From: Alkanindiges hydrocarboniclasticus
Lineage (GTDB): Bacteria; Pseudomonadota; Gammaproteobacteria; Pseudomonadales; Moraxellaceae
Direction of reading: 5' to 3'
Length of the DNA: 64,000 bases
Assembly (NCBI RefSeq): GCF_001982605.1
Contig: NZ_MLCN01000003.1
Span: 124,001 to 188,000, forward strand
Positions 32,233 through 41,200 of the stretch are shown here, in pieces. Made by a program: the position numbers and the translations under genes. The notes below the pieces were generated by a model. The model was given only the letters and a program-made list of their open reading frames with translations. It did no database searches and was not told where the DNA came from. Within the stretch, counting starts at the first letter, position 1; every line of letters starts with the position of its first letter.

Positions 32233-34106
32233 TGTTTGAGGCCATGATTGATTTCTGGCGTTTGCATACGCCTATTTTTTCTATTTTATTGCCAGCATTT
32301 GCAGCTTTTAGCCTTATTCTGGTGGGCTATCCCAGCCTTGACTCCAATAAGCATAAACATCGCCTGCGTACCAGCCGGATTATTGGACTGGCTACTACAG
32401 CGCTGGGTTTTTTACTGGCGGTTAACCTGCTGGTACAAGCCGATCAGGGTGTCATTAAAAGTTACTACCTGGGGGAATGGGCTGCCCCATTTGGCATTGC
32501 CCTGGTGCTTGACCGTCTGTCTGCCCTGATGATCATGCTAACTTATGGCCTGGCCTTGCCGGTGCTATGGTATGCCACTGGCGGCTGGGACCAGAAAGGG
32601 CGCTACTTCCATGCCATGTTCCAGTTCCAGCTAATGGGACTGTGTGGTGCTTTTTTAACGGGTGACCTGTTTAACCTATTTGTATTTTTTGAAATCCTGC
32701 TGCTGGCCTCTTATGTGTTGCTGCTACATGGACAGGGCCGTATCCGTTTTCGCATGGGGGTGCATTATGTGGTGCTCAACCTCACCGCTTCCGCCATTTT
32801 CCTGATTGGCCTTGCCGTGGTGTATGGCAATGTCGGTAGCCTGAACATGGCCGATGTGGCGCGCCTGCTTCCAGCACTCGGCAGTGACCAGTTTGCCATG
32901 GCGCAAGCCGCTGGCATGATTTTGCTGGTGGTTTTTGCCATTAAGGCGGCTATTGTGCCGTTATCCTTCTGGCTGCCCAATACCTATGCAGCAGCCTCAC
33001 CACCCGTTATGGCACTGTTTGCCATTATGACCAAAGTTGGGGTCTACGCTATCCTGCGGGTCAATGGCACTATATTTGCTGCCGCCACAGTAGATGCCAG
33101 CCAGCAACTGATGAGCTGGCTATTGCCCATTGCACTGGTGTCCAGCATTATTGGCATTATTGGCGCACTGGCAGCCCATACCCTGCGCCGGCTGGTCAGC
33201 TATATGCTGCTGTCGTCCGTGGGAACTATCTTAATTGGTATTGCCCTGCCCAGTGTTGCGGCATGGTCAGCTGCCCTGTTTTATTTAATTCACAGTACAT
33301 TGGTGGTGGCTGCCTTTTATTTGCTGGTGGAATGGATCAGCTACCAGCGCAGTGCGGTTGAAGACACCCTGCATCCGGCCATTGCTGTGCAGCAGCCCGT
33401 ATTGCTGGGTATTTGCACTATCGTCGTAATGATGATGATTGCTGGCCTGCCACCCTTTACCGGATTTTTAGGCAAAATCATGCTGTTGCGCAGTGCAGCC
33501 GAGCTGCCGGGTACTTTCTGGATATTCCTAACCGTATTGCTGGTCAGTTTTATCAGTCTGTTGGCGCTAGTCCGGGTCGGGATTATTATTTTCTGGCGGG
33601 TAGAACCACCCAATGACCTTGTTCAGTCACAGTACCTGTTGCCGGATCGGGTGATTCCGCACCGTTTGCCGGTTGCATTTTTTAGCCTGCTCGGTGTGCT
33701 GTTGTTACTGATGATTTTTGCCTCACCCGTACGCCAGTACACCACCGCAACCGCCCTGCAACTTCAGGATGCGCCAGCCTACCAGAAGGCCATATTGCAA
33801 TATGATGCCAGCAACCAGCCCATCAGTCGGCGTCCGTTTGACCCGTCCTATCTGCCTTATGTTAAAAATACCCAGTCCACGGCGGTCACTGATAATCTGG
33901 AACAGGATGAGGTTATTGAAGACCCGGCACTTGTTGATCAGGCCCGGCAAATTGAACCACCTGCTACAAATCCGGCTGTGGCTTCCCCTCAGGCAACCAC
34001 TGGTGTGCCCAATGCACCCATGCCACAAAACCAGTCCACCGTGCCTGAATTACCCAAGCAGGTCATCTCTGAAATAAAACCAGTGAGGACTCCCGATGCG
34101 CCCTGA
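32232..34106 (+). CDS. mrpD: Mrp antiporter subunit D with long C-terminal tail
   Basis: A NuoM/NuoN-like subunit that carries the proton pathway. Recognisable blocks include FFEILLLASYVLLLHG (key Glu), FAIKAAIVPLSFWLPNTYAAASPPVMALFAIMTKVGVYAILR (key Lys residues) and GLPPFTGFLGKIMLLRS. MrpD usually has about 500 residues; this one has 624. The last 110 or so residues after the final helix are polar, rich in Pro, Gln, Thr and Asn, and look like a disordered cytoplasmic tail. The 3' end overlaps mrpE by 11 bp. Confidence 0.94.
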   Translation: MFEAMIDFWRLHTPIFSILLPAFAAFSLILVGYPSLDSNKHKHRLRTSRIIGLATTALGFLLAVNLLVQADQGVIKSYYLGEWAAPFGIALVLDRLSALMIMLTYGLALPVLWYATGGWDQKGRYFHAMFQFQLMGLCGAFLTGDLFNLFVFFEILLLASYVLLLHGQGRIRFRMGVHYVVLNLTASAIFLIGLAVVYGNVGSLNMADVARLLPALGSDQFAMAQAAGMILLVVFAIKAAIVPLSFWLPNTYAAASPPVMALFAIMTKVGVYAILRVNGTIFAAATVDASQQLMSWLLPIALVSSIIGIIGALAAHTLRRLVSYMLLSSVGTILIGIALPSVAAWSAALFYLIHSTLVVAAFYLLVEWISYQRSAVEDTLHPAIAVQQPVLLGICTIVVMMMIAGLPPFTGFLGKIMLLRSAAELPGTFWIFLTVLLVSFISLLALVRVGIIIFWRVEPPNDLVQSQYLLPDRVIPHRLPVAFFSLLGVLLLLMIFASPVRQYTTATALQLQDAPAYQKAILQYDASNQPISRRPFDPSYLPYVKNTQSTAVTDNLEQDEVIEDPALVDQARQIEPPATNPAVASPQATTGVPNAPMPQNQSTVPELPKQVISEIKPVRTPDAP

Positions 34107-34701
34107 CAGTGTCTGGCCCGACCGCTTTCATCGCCTGTTTCCGCACCCGTTTTTATCATTTGTTCTGGGTGCTAGCTGGCTTATGCTCATGCACAGCGTG
34201 GAAACTGCGCACCTGTTACTGGCCTTACTGGTAGCCATTATTTTCCCCAAGCTTAGCCAGTACTTTATCCAGCCTGCTGAACCGGTACACTGGCCTAGCG
34301 CAATCCGGCTGTTGCTGGTGGTGTTATGGGACATTATGGTGGCCAATATCCGGGTGGCCATACAGGTGCTGGGGCCGTTGCACAAGCTGCATCCCAAATG
34401 GATTCGGGTGCCACTGGACACAACGCATCCTAAGGTCAATACCTTGCTGGCGCTCATTATTACTACTACGCCGGGTACTGTATCTGCCGGACTGGAAGAA
34501 GACCAGAATAATATTCTGGTGCATGCTTTGAGTACTGATGACCCTAATGCAGTTATTGATGAAATCAAGCAGCGTTATGAGCAGCCATTAATCAGGATAT
34601 TTAATGTCCAGCCCAGTGACATGACTACTAAACCATTCAGCAACCTCACCAAAACAGCTCCTATCACCAAGCCAGAAGGAGAACCACAGCATGACCATTG
34701 A
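34096..34701 (+). CDS. mrpE: Mrp antiporter subunit E
   Basis: A 201-residue subunit with membrane helices near the N-terminus and the conserved block LLVVLWDIMVANIRVAIQVLGP, then LLALIITTTPGTVSAGLEEDQNNILVHALS, the MrpE hallmark. The C-terminal soluble tail ends in a polar stretch. GAGGA precedes the ATG. It overlaps mrpF by 11 bp. Confidence 0.94.
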   Translation: MRPDSVWPDRFHRLFPHPFLSFVLGASWLMLMHSVETAHLLLALLVAIIFPKLSQYFIQPAEPVHWPSAIRLLLVVLWDIMVANIRVAIQVLGPLHKLHPKWIRVPLDTTHPKVNTLLALIITTTPGTVSAGLEEDQNNILVHALSTDDPNAVIDEIKQRYEQPLIRIFNVQPSDMTTKPFSNLTKTAPITKPEGEPQHDH

Positions 34702-34972
34702 CTGGCTAACGCTGGCCCTGCAAATCAGTCTTGGTGCCGTTAGTTTTGCCATTGCCTTGTGTACGTGGCGCTTGCTGATTGGCCCATCGGTAGTGGATCG
34801 CCTGCTGGCACTGGATACCCTGTTTTTAAATGCCACCGCGCTCATTGTGATTCTGGGCATGTACTGGCATAGTTTTATTTATTTTGAAGCAGCCCTACTG
34901 GTCGCCATGCTGGGATTTGTATCTACTGCCGCGCTGGCTCGTTACTTCACCACCGGCCACATTATTGATTAA
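34691..34972 (+). CDS. mrpF: Mrp antiporter subunit F
   Basis: A 93-residue three-helix subunit. It shows LCTWRLLIGPSVVDRLLALDTLFLNATALIVILG, with the conserved Asp-Arg pair (VDRLLALD) that defines MrpF. AAGGAG precedes the ATG. Confidence 0.95.
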   Translation: MTIDWLTLALQISLGAVSFAIALCTWRLLIGPSVVDRLLALDTLFLNATALIVILGMYWHSFIYFEAALLVAMLGFVSTAALARYFTTGHIID

Positions 34973-35012
34973 GTTTTTTATTCAATAACATGTTAGTTAT
35001 CAGGAGCCAGAC

Positions 35013-35378
35013 ATGAATCATATACTGGAAATTCTTGCCATTGTTTGTGTGCTGACAGCCTCGCTGTTTCTGGTAATTGGTGCAGTGGGCCTGTTTCGCC
35101 TGCCCGACCTGTTTATGCGCCTGCATGCACCTACCAAATCTTCCACACTGGGTCTGGGTGGTGTACTGATTGCCTCAATTTTGCTGTCTATTACCTTTGG
35201 ACGTTTTGGCATGGCTGAAATCCTGATCAGCCTGCTGGCCTTCATTACCGCGCCGGTTTCCGCCAACCTGATGGCGCAAGCAGCCATTCACCTTAATCTA
35301 CGCTCACAAAGCGGTGATGTTCCCGAAGCCATTGACCGTCCCCTGCCATGGCAGCGCCCCCGCGAGTCCGAAGAATAA
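35013..35378 (+). CDS. mrpG: Mrp antiporter subunit G
   Basis: A 121-residue three-helix subunit. VIGAVGLFRLPDLFMRLHAPTKSSTLGLGGVLIAS is the MrpG signature, followed by LISLLAFITAPVSANLMAQAAI. CAGGAG precedes the ATG, 40 bp after mrpF. It is the last gene of the operon. Confidence 0.96.
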   Translation: MNHILEILAIVCVLTASLFLVIGAVGLFRLPDLFMRLHAPTKSSTLGLGGVLIASILLSITFGRFGMAEILISLLAFITAPVSANLMAQAAIHLNLRSQSGDVPEAIDRPLPWQRPRESEE

Positions 35379-35551
35379 TTTTTATACTGGTCACTACTCT
35401 TATAATTTGATCAAAAATGCGACAGCGTTCCCATTATGTCGCGCCAGTCATCCTCCACAGTTCGTCCTCATTTTTAAAAAGCATAATATTTAACCGGCCT
35501 TAAGTAAAACTAATAAGGTTCTCAGGACAATTTTAATAATGAGGAACGGCA

Positions 35552-36514
35552 ATGATGCTGAAAAGTAAACTAATCACCGGTCTGGTCGGCTTAACACTGC
35601 TGGGTAGCAGCTCTGCCTTTGCAGCCGTACAGACAACCCCGACCAACACCAAAGCCACCTACGCCAAAACCAAATACCCGATTGTATTCAACCACGGCAT
35701 GTTTGGCTTTACCCGTCTGGGCGTGCCTGAGTTTGGTCTGGACTATTTTTACCGTGTATTGCCTGATCTGGCCAGTAACGGGGCAACCGTTTATGCCACC
35801 CAGGTTTCCCCCCTCAACAGTACCGAAGTGCGTGGCGAACAACTGGTACGACAGGTTGAAGAAGTGCTGGCCATTACGGGTGCCAAAAAAGTCAATCTGA
35901 TTGGTCATAGCCATGGCGGCCCAACTACCCGTTATGCAGCGGGCGTCATTCCGTCCAAAATTGCTTCAGTCACCACAGTTGCAGGGGTCAATAAAGGCTC
36001 TAAGGTAGCTGACTTACTGTTGTCTACCGGCGTTGGTGCGACCGTCGTGTCAGCCTTTGTGGAAGCCACGCTGGTGCCTGTCATGAACTGGGCACAGGGC
36101 AAGCCCAACCTGCCAACCAACATGAATGCTTCATTAAAAAGTCTGAGCACTCAAGGCGCACTGACCTTTAACAAGCGCTTTCCAAATGGCATCCCAACCA
36201 CTGAGTGCGGACAAGGCACAGCAGTAACCAATGGCATTTATAACTACTCATGGACAGGCAACAAGACCGTAACCAACGTGCTTGACCCCGACACCATCGT
36301 TGTGGGCCTTGCTGGTTTAGCTTTTGGTTTTACAGATAATGATGGTCTGGTTGGCACCTGTAGCGCGCATTTTGGCAAGGTCATTCGTGATGATTACGCC
36401 CATAATCATTTGGACGAAGTAAACCAGATTCTGGGCTTACGTGGCCTGTTTAGTCCGGATCCGGTTGAGCTGTATCGCCAGCACGCCAACCGCCTGAAAC
36501 TGGCCGGACTATAA
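35552..36514 (+). CDS. lipA: secreted triacylglycerol lipase (family I, foldase-dependent)
   Basis: An extracellular lipase of the Pseudomonas/Burkholderia type. Signal peptide cleavage is likely after AFA near residue 24. The alpha/beta-hydrolase parts are the oxyanion block IVFNHGMFGF, the nucleophile elbow GHSHGG (Ser120), the catalytic Asp in FTDNDGLVG (D264), and the catalytic His in AHNHLDEVNQ (H286), where the following Asp binds Ca2+. Two cysteines (TECGQG and GTCSAH) match the family disulfide. GGAA precedes the ATG pair at 35552. The cognate foldase gene lies 126 bp downstream. It is presumably exported by Sec and a type II system not seen here. Confidence 0.96.
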   Translation: MMLKSKLITGLVGLTLLGSSSAFAAVQTTPTNTKATYAKTKYPIVFNHGMFGFTRLGVPEFGLDYFYRVLPDLASNGATVYATQVSPLNSTEVRGEQLVRQVEEVLAITGAKKVNLIGHSHGGPTTRYAAGVIPSKIASVTTVAGVNKGSKVADLLLSTGVGATVVSAFVEATLVPVMNWAQGKPNLPTNMNASLKSLSTQGALTFNKRFPNGIPTTECGQGTAVTNGIYNYSWTGNKTVTNVLDPDTIVVGLAGLAFGFTDNDGLVGTCSAHFGKVIRDDYAHNHLDEVNQILGLRGLFSPDPVELYRQHANRLKLAGL

Positions 36515-36560
36515 ACCTGCCATTACGTCCATAAATTGTTTTCAGGGCGTACTTCCATCA

Positions 36561-36607
36561 ACTGCATTTCCGGTTTCCTCAGTATTAGGCTTTACTGGAA
36601 ATGCAGT
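36561..36607 (+). terminator. strong intercistronic hairpin between lipase and foldase genes
   Basis: ACTGCATTTCC (36561-36571) pairs perfectly with GGAAATGCAGT (36597-36607). The stem extends inward by three more pairs, one of them G.U, with a 19-base loop. No long T run follows directly, so it may be a partial terminator or mRNA stabiliser rather than a full stop. Confidence 0.6.
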
Positions 36608-36640
36608 CCTGCATTATTTTCTGCTTATTAAAATCGGCTA

Positions 36641-37696
36641 ATGAAAAAAAAATATCTCCTTGCAACCACGCTAGTCGTTGTACTGGCAATCGCGGTAACT
36701 AGCCTGATCCTCTGGCTTAAACCGGACAATCCCTCCACGCTTTCCGCACATGACGTACCGTTTACCACACAAAGCCATGCCCAACAAACCACAAGCCTAC
36801 AAGACCCGGTGGCTGTCAAAATCAGTAGCCCTACTGAAGCAGCAGAGGGATTATCGGCCTCATTGCAGGACACTGAACTGGACTGCGCACTAGAAGCAAC
36901 ATCGGCAGGCCAACTGGTTTTGAATGTCAATATTCGCCGTTGTTTTGAATATTTTTTAACCCAGATTGGCGAAAAACCACTCACTGCCATTGATCAACAA
37001 GTTAAACAGTACATCAGCCAAAACCTGCCAGACAGTGCAGCAACACAGGCTACCGATCTTTGGCAACGTTACCTGAAATACCGTGAAGCGGAAGGCAAAC
37101 TGCAAAATAGCGGGGCCAATACTGACCCTGATCATTTGCAGCGCGTGCTAAATCAGTTAATCCAGTTGCGTCAGCAGTATTTTAACCCGGCAGAACTAAA
37201 TGCCCTGTTCGGTGATGAAATCACCTATAACCAGTACACCATTGACCGCCTGAGCATTCTTGATAATAAAGCCCTGAGTGCCGCGCAAAAAGCCCAGCAA
37301 CTCAAACAACGTTTTGCTCAATTGCCACAGGATTTACAAAAAAACCTGCAAGATATGAGCAAGCTGCAAGACTTACGGGCATTAACCCAGCAAATCAGGC
37401 AAAAAAATGGCAGCAAGGCCGAATTGCAGCAAATGCGTGAACAACTGGTGGGCCATGAAGCGGCCGAGCGGCTAGATCAGCTAGACCAGTCACGGGCCAG
37501 CTGGCAAAACCGGGTACAGGATTATCTCAGTCAGCGTCAGAGCATTTTAAACAGCAATCAGGCTGCCGAAGACAAGCAGCAGGCTATTACTGCATTGCGT
37601 GAGCGTCAGTTCAGTAATGAAGCTGAACGCCAGCGTGCAGTGACGTATGAACATTTTAAGGATCAGGGCACTAACATCAGCGAACTACTGCAATAA
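36641..37696 (+). CDS. lifO: lipase-specific foldase (Lif), membrane-anchored chaperone
   Basis: Steric chaperone that folds the lipase in the periplasm. The protein (351 aa) has one N-terminal membrane anchor (about 5-26). A variable Ser/Thr/Gln linker follows, then the foldase domain. The diagnostic RxxFDYxLS motif appears as RRCFEYFLT at 99-107, with Glu in place of the usual Asp. A long helical, Gln-rich region to the C-terminus follows (LNQLIQLRQQYF and FAQLPQDLQKNLQ), as in LimA/LifO. The ATG at 36641 has no strong Shine-Dalgarno. It is followed by a bidirectional terminator against rplS. Confidence 0.92.
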   Translation: MKKKYLLATTLVVVLAIAVTSLILWLKPDNPSTLSAHDVPFTTQSHAQQTTSLQDPVAVKISSPTEAAEGLSASLQDTELDCALEATSAGQLVLNVNIRRCFEYFLTQIGEKPLTAIDQQVKQYISQNLPDSAATQATDLWQRYLKYREAEGKLQNSGANTDPDHLQRVLNQLIQLRQQYFNPAELNALFGDEITYNQYTIDRLSILDNKALSAAQKAQQLKQRFAQLPQDLQKNLQDMSKLQDLRALTQQIRQKNGSKAELQQMREQLVGHEAAERLDQLDQSRASWQNRVQDYLSQRQSILNSNQAAEDKQQAITALRERQFSNEAERQRAVTYEHFKDQGTNISELLQ

Positions 37697-37735
37697 CAGT
37701 AAAACCAGTATGGCACACCGTAATTTAAAGCCATA

Positions 37736-37761
37736 AAAAAACGCACATCAGTGCGTTTTTT
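37736..37761. terminator. bidirectional terminator between foldase gene and rplS
   Basis: AAAAAACGCAC and GTGCGTTTTTT form a perfect 11-bp stem with loop ATCA, with T runs in both directions. Confidence 0.93.
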
Positions 37762-37776
37762 ATGCGGAACTGTTGC

Positions 37777-38154
37777 TTATTGAGCAGCAGTTTTGCGAGC
37801 TGGTAACTTCTCACGGATACGTGCAGATTTACCTGAACGATCACGCAGATAGTACAGCTTGGCACGGCGTACATCACCACGACGTTTCACTTCAATGTTG
37901 GCCACAACTGGAGAGTGAGTCTGGAACACACGCTCAACACCAACACCGCTAGAAATTTTACGTACAGTGAATGCAGAGTTTAAACCGCGGTTTTTAATCG
38001 CAATAACCACGCCTTCAAAAGCCTGTAAACGCTCACGGTCACCTTCTTTTACTTTAACCTGAACAACAACAGTGTCGCCGGGTGCAAAAGCAGGGATATT
38101 GGATTTCAGCTGAGCAGTTTCTACAGCTTGAACTAAAGGATGCTTGCCACTCAT
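37777..38154 (-). CDS. rplS: 50S ribosomal protein bL19
   Basis: Ribosomal protein of the 50S subunit at the subunit interface. The product from the ATG at 38154 has 125 residues: [34 protein letters not shown], then [40 protein letters not shown] and [18 protein letters not shown]. It carries a short C-terminal extension relative to E. coli (115 aa). AGGAG 7 bases upstream fixes the start. It is the last gene of rpsP-rimM-trmD-rplS. Confidence 0.98.
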   Translation of the reverse strand: MSGKHPLVQAVETAQLKSNIPAFAPGDTVVVQVKVKEGDRERLQAFEGVVIAIKNRGLNSAFTVRKISSGVGVERVFQTHSPVVANIEVKRRGDVRRAKLYYLRDRSGKSARIREKLPARKTAAQ

Positions 38155-38354
38155 GGTGGATACTCCTGATATGTGGTCAACCTGAGTCAAAAGCAGGTTT
38201 GACACACTGGGGACAGAGGCTAAGGCGCATATCTCCCGTTATGGTTTACCTTTGGAACCATACAATTATGGGCCAAAAGCGCTTTACAAATAACCGATTA
38301 ATCCTCGGTCAGAACAACAATTTTTCAATTGCTGCAATTCTTTGCCACTCGGGC

Positions 38355-39155
38355 TTAACTATCGTCTTGCGCTTGGGCAGATGAAGGACATTGTCCTGCA
38401 AGACGAAGTGACTCTGATTTTTTCTCACTCATCAACCATTTTTTTTGCTGGCGCGTCAGTTGCACACCTTCAAGCAATTCAGGTCGACGAGCCTGTGTAC
38501 GCTGATAGCGCTGCAAAAAACGCCATTTTTCAATATTCAAGTGATGGCCCGTTTTTAAAACTGCCGGCACTGCTATACCATTAAACACATCAGGTTTGGT
38601 GTAATGCGGACAATCCAGCAAACCATCCACAAAGGAATCCTGCTCTGCCGACTGATTATCGGTCATCACATCAGGCAAGCGCCGGATCATACTGTCCAGC
38701 ATTACCATGGCAGGCAATTCACCACCTGTTAGGACATAATCACCAATTGACCATTCCTGATCAACATACTGCTCAATGATGCGCTCATCTATGCCTTCAT
38801 AGCGACCGCACAATACAATCAGGCCATCATACTGAACCAGCTGTTTAACACCTGATTCGTTAAGCGTCTTGCCCTGCGGTGACATATACACCACTGGAAC
38901 TTCTGGATAGCCTGCGTCTGCTGCCTTGGCCTTGGCATGCAATATGGCTTTTTCTAGCGGCTCAGGCAGCATTACCATACCCGGCCCACCACCAAATGGC
39001 CGATCATCCACCCGGTGATAATTATCTATCGTAAAATCGCGTGGATTAACGCAGCTAAACTGAACCTGACCGCGCTTAATAGCACGTCCGGTAATTCCGG
39101 ATTCAGTCATGGCATCAAACATATCAGGGAATAAAGTAATGACTGCAAGCCACAT
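38355..39155 (-). CDS. trmD: tRNA (guanine-N1)-methyltransferase TrmD
   Basis: SPOUT methyltransferase that makes m1G37 in tRNA, preventing frameshifts. It has [49 protein letters not shown], the SAM knot [15 protein letters not shown] and [18 protein letters not shown]. The length of 266 aa is slightly more than E. coli (255), through the C-terminus. There is a 200-bp gap to rplS with no clear terminator. The start at 39155 is supported by AGGGATAATG upstream of the ATG. Confidence 0.98.
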   Translation of the reverse strand: MWLAVITLFPDMFDAMTESGITGRAIKRGQVQFSCVNPRDFTIDNYHRVDDRPFGGGPGMVMLPEPLEKAILHAKAKAADAGYPEVPVVYMSPQGKTLNESGVKQLVQYDGLIVLCGRYEGIDERIIEQYVDQEWSIGDYVLTGGELPAMVMLDSMIRRLPDVMTDNQSAEQDSFVDGLLDCPHYTKPDVFNGIAVPAVLKTGHHLNIEKWRFLQRYQRTQARRPELLEGVQLTRQQKKWLMSEKKSESLRLAGQCPSSAQAQDDS

Positions 39156-39206
39156 CGCAACATTATCCCTTAACGATTAAAAGCAGCTACCATTGGCAGC
39201 TTAGGC

Positions 39207-39755
39207 TTAATAATCTGCACCCCAGTTAACCCGCATCTGCCGTGCTTCCAGATCAATATCCTGCACCACATCTACATGCCACGGAATCATGCGCTCATCG
39301 CCATCAACACTATCAGCGGTAGCACGTACCACCATCACATCATTGGCACCAGTTTCAAACAACTCGGCAATCTGACCCAGATTCACCGACTTCCCCGCTT
39401 CATCAGTACCCAGCACAGTAAGTCCCACCAGATCGGCCCAGTAAAACTCATCCAGCCCCGGCTTGGGCAATTGTGACTTGGATATCCAGATGTTCACTCC
39501 GGTTAACTGCTCAGCAGCATTACGGTCTGCAACATCTTTTAGTAAAACAACCAGACCCTTGCCTTGCGTGCGCCAGCGCTTCACATCTACTGTTTTCCAG
39601 CCAGTGGGTGTTTCAATCCACCATGGCAGGTAATTAAACAGATTGGCCATGGGATCCGTATTGGAATACACCCATAGCCAGCCCTGAATACCATACGCAG
39701 CACGCAACTGCCCAATGTGAATGCGGTCAGCCGGTGGTTGCGGTATCGTATTCAT
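39207..39755 (-). CDS. rimM: 16S rRNA processing protein RimM
   Basis: 30S maturation factor that binds S19 and 16S helices. It shows the N-terminal domain with IHIGQLRAAYGIQGWLWVYSNTD, then KGLVVLLKDVADRNAAEQL, the joint DEFYWADLVGLTVL, and the PRC-barrel domain ending ERMIPWHVDVVQDIDLEARQMRVNW. It has 182 residues, normal for the family. It is the second gene of the S16 operon, 22 bp after rpsP. Confidence 0.97.
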   Translation of the reverse strand: MNTIPQPPADRIHIGQLRAAYGIQGWLWVYSNTDPMANLFNYLPWWIETPTGWKTVDVKRWRTQGKGLVVLLKDVADRNAAEQLTGVNIWISKSQLPKPGLDEFYWADLVGLTVLGTDEAGKSVNLGQIAELFETGANDVMVVRATADSVDGDERMIPWHVDVVQDIDLEARQMRVNWGADY

Positions 39756-39777
39756 GACTTAAACAATCTGCTGAAAA

Positions 39778-40047
39778 TTAAGCAGCAGGCTGTACATTAC
39801 TTTGCGCTTTAGCACTTTGTGCAGCAATGGATGCTACCCGCTCAGATGCTTGTGCACCTTGGCTTACCCAGTAGCTGTAACGCTCAGTGTTTAAACGGAT
39901 TTTTTCAGCATTACCTTGTGCGGTTGGGTTATAAAAACCAATACGCTCAATAAAACGGCCATCACGCGCATTGCGACTATCAGTCACAACGATTTGATAG
40001 AATGGACGCTTTTTGGCACCGCCACGGGCTAAACGAATTACAACCAT
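39778..40047 (-). CDS. rpsP: 30S ribosomal protein bS16
   Basis: Small-subunit protein of 89 residues: [41 protein letters not shown], then [33 protein letters not shown] precedes the ATG. It is the first gene of the rpsP-rimM-trmD-rplS operon; the promoter should lie in 40048-40182, where no clear boxes were assigned. Confidence 0.98.
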   Translation of the reverse strand: MVVIRLARGGAKKRPFYQIVVTDSRNARDGRFIERIGFYNPTAQGNAEKIRLNTERYSYWVSQGAQASERVASIAAQSAKAQSNVQPAA

Positions 40048-40182
40048 GATACACCTTTATGATTCTTACGGATCTTCACCCTGCCCGACCACCGAACAGT
40101 CTTTAGACCCCTTTCAAGAGGGCGGTATTTTACTTGATTAAGAGCTAAATAGGAAGAAATTTAATCAATAGGGTGAAGTTAT

Positions 40183-40647
40183 TTATCGATCAGACCAGTC
40201 TGAAGTAGCCGATAAACTACAACTGTTAATTCCTTTTGCCCAATATTTTTGCAGCTGATCGTTTAAACATATCCATCCATTACCAGCTTGAGCAGTATTA
40301 GAAATGGGCTTAGCTATTAATTTCCACGTGTTAACATTTGCATCTGATGCAGTTAGTAGCTTATCGGCATTATCTGTAAGAGTTATACTGTACAATGCAG
40401 TACCTTGATTCGGTATAACAGTGCCTCCATATACATTTGCAGAAGTTCTATTTGCATAGTTACCATTAGCCATTTTATAATTAGAAAGCGTTCTTGCGAT
40501 TTGTAGCATTTCCCCTTGCGCATTTGTACGTTGTGTTCTAATGGAATACTGCTTATACGAAGGATATGCGATTGCAGCCAATATACCGATGATTATAACA
40601 ACGATCATCAGCTCTATAAGCGTAAAACCTTTATTACCATATTTCAT
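40183..40647 (-). CDS. pilE: type IV pilin-like protein (PilE-type minor pilin)
   Basis: A pre-pilin of 154 residues from the ATG at 40647. The leader MKYGNKG is cut before [27 protein letters not shown], the type III N-terminal helix with Glu5. The globular part is short and carries two Cys near the C-terminus (WICLND and NSCSL) that can form the pilin D-region disulfide. The ATG is nested in the 3' end of the upstream pilin gene (14-bp overlap), with AGGTGG as ribosome site. It is the last gene of the minor-pilin cluster and is followed by rpsP. Confidence 0.9.
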   Translation of the reverse strand: MKYGNKGFTLIELMIVVIIIGILAAIAYPSYKQYSIRTQRTNAQGEMLQIARTLSNYKMANGNYANRTSANVYGGTVIPNQGTALYSITLTDNADKLLTASDANVNTWKLIAKPISNTAQAGNGWICLNDQLQKYWAKGINSCSLSATSDWSDR

Positions 40648-41179
40648 AGGTACCACCTGCGCCGCAGCTACTGTAGCCACTAATTGCGTTTTTGGTCATA
40701 CACCTCACCCCATCACTGGTCATTAATAAATTATAATTTTGCACTTGCATACCATTAGCACTTTTAGTCGCTTTAATAGCCCACTTTTTAGCCCTTGGTT
40801 TTATATCAGAAGATGGAGGAAAGGTAGGAGCTACGCAGGCTGCATTATATAAAACACCTGCGGTTGATGTACTCGTATCAAATAGGCTTAAAGTGTACTG
40901 AACGCTACTAGCACTAGCCCCTAAAGGCAAATCTTTAGTAGTTTGACCTGCTGTACCGCCATAAATATCAGCTAAATCAAAGCAAGCATAGCTAAAGTTT
41001 TTACCTTTATGTCGCTCTAATTGCTCTGCTAGCTTCAGCATTTCTTGTTGGGCTGTTGAAACGGCAGCTCTACGCCCGTAGACTTGATAGCTAGGCAGAG
41101 CAATTGCTGCCAAGATAGCAACAATCATCACAACTATCATCAGCTCTACTAACGTAAACCCAGTACACTTACTTTTCAT
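40634..41179 (-). CDS. pilE: type IV pilin-like protein (PilE-type minor pilin)
   Basis: A pre-pilin of 181 residues. Leader MKSKCTG, then [40 protein letters not shown]. The globular domain has Cys residues at YACFDL, NAACVAP, VRCMTK and SSCGAG, so two disulfides are possible. It ends with a YEIW C-terminus. It lies between pilY1 and the second pilin gene, in the order known from Acinetobacter. It probably belongs to the priming minor-pilin set rather than being the major pilin. Confidence 0.9.
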   Translation of the reverse strand: MKSKCTGFTLVELMIVVMIVAILAAIALPSYQVYGRRAAVSTAQQEMLKLAEQLERHKGKNFSYACFDLADIYGGTAGQTTKDLPLGASASSVQYTLSLFDTSTSTAGVLYNAACVAPTFPPSSDIKPRAKKWAIKATKSANGMQVQNYNLLMTSDGVRCMTKNAISGYSSCGAGGTYEIW

Positions 41180-41200
41180 AATCTACCCCCCCTTAAACCC

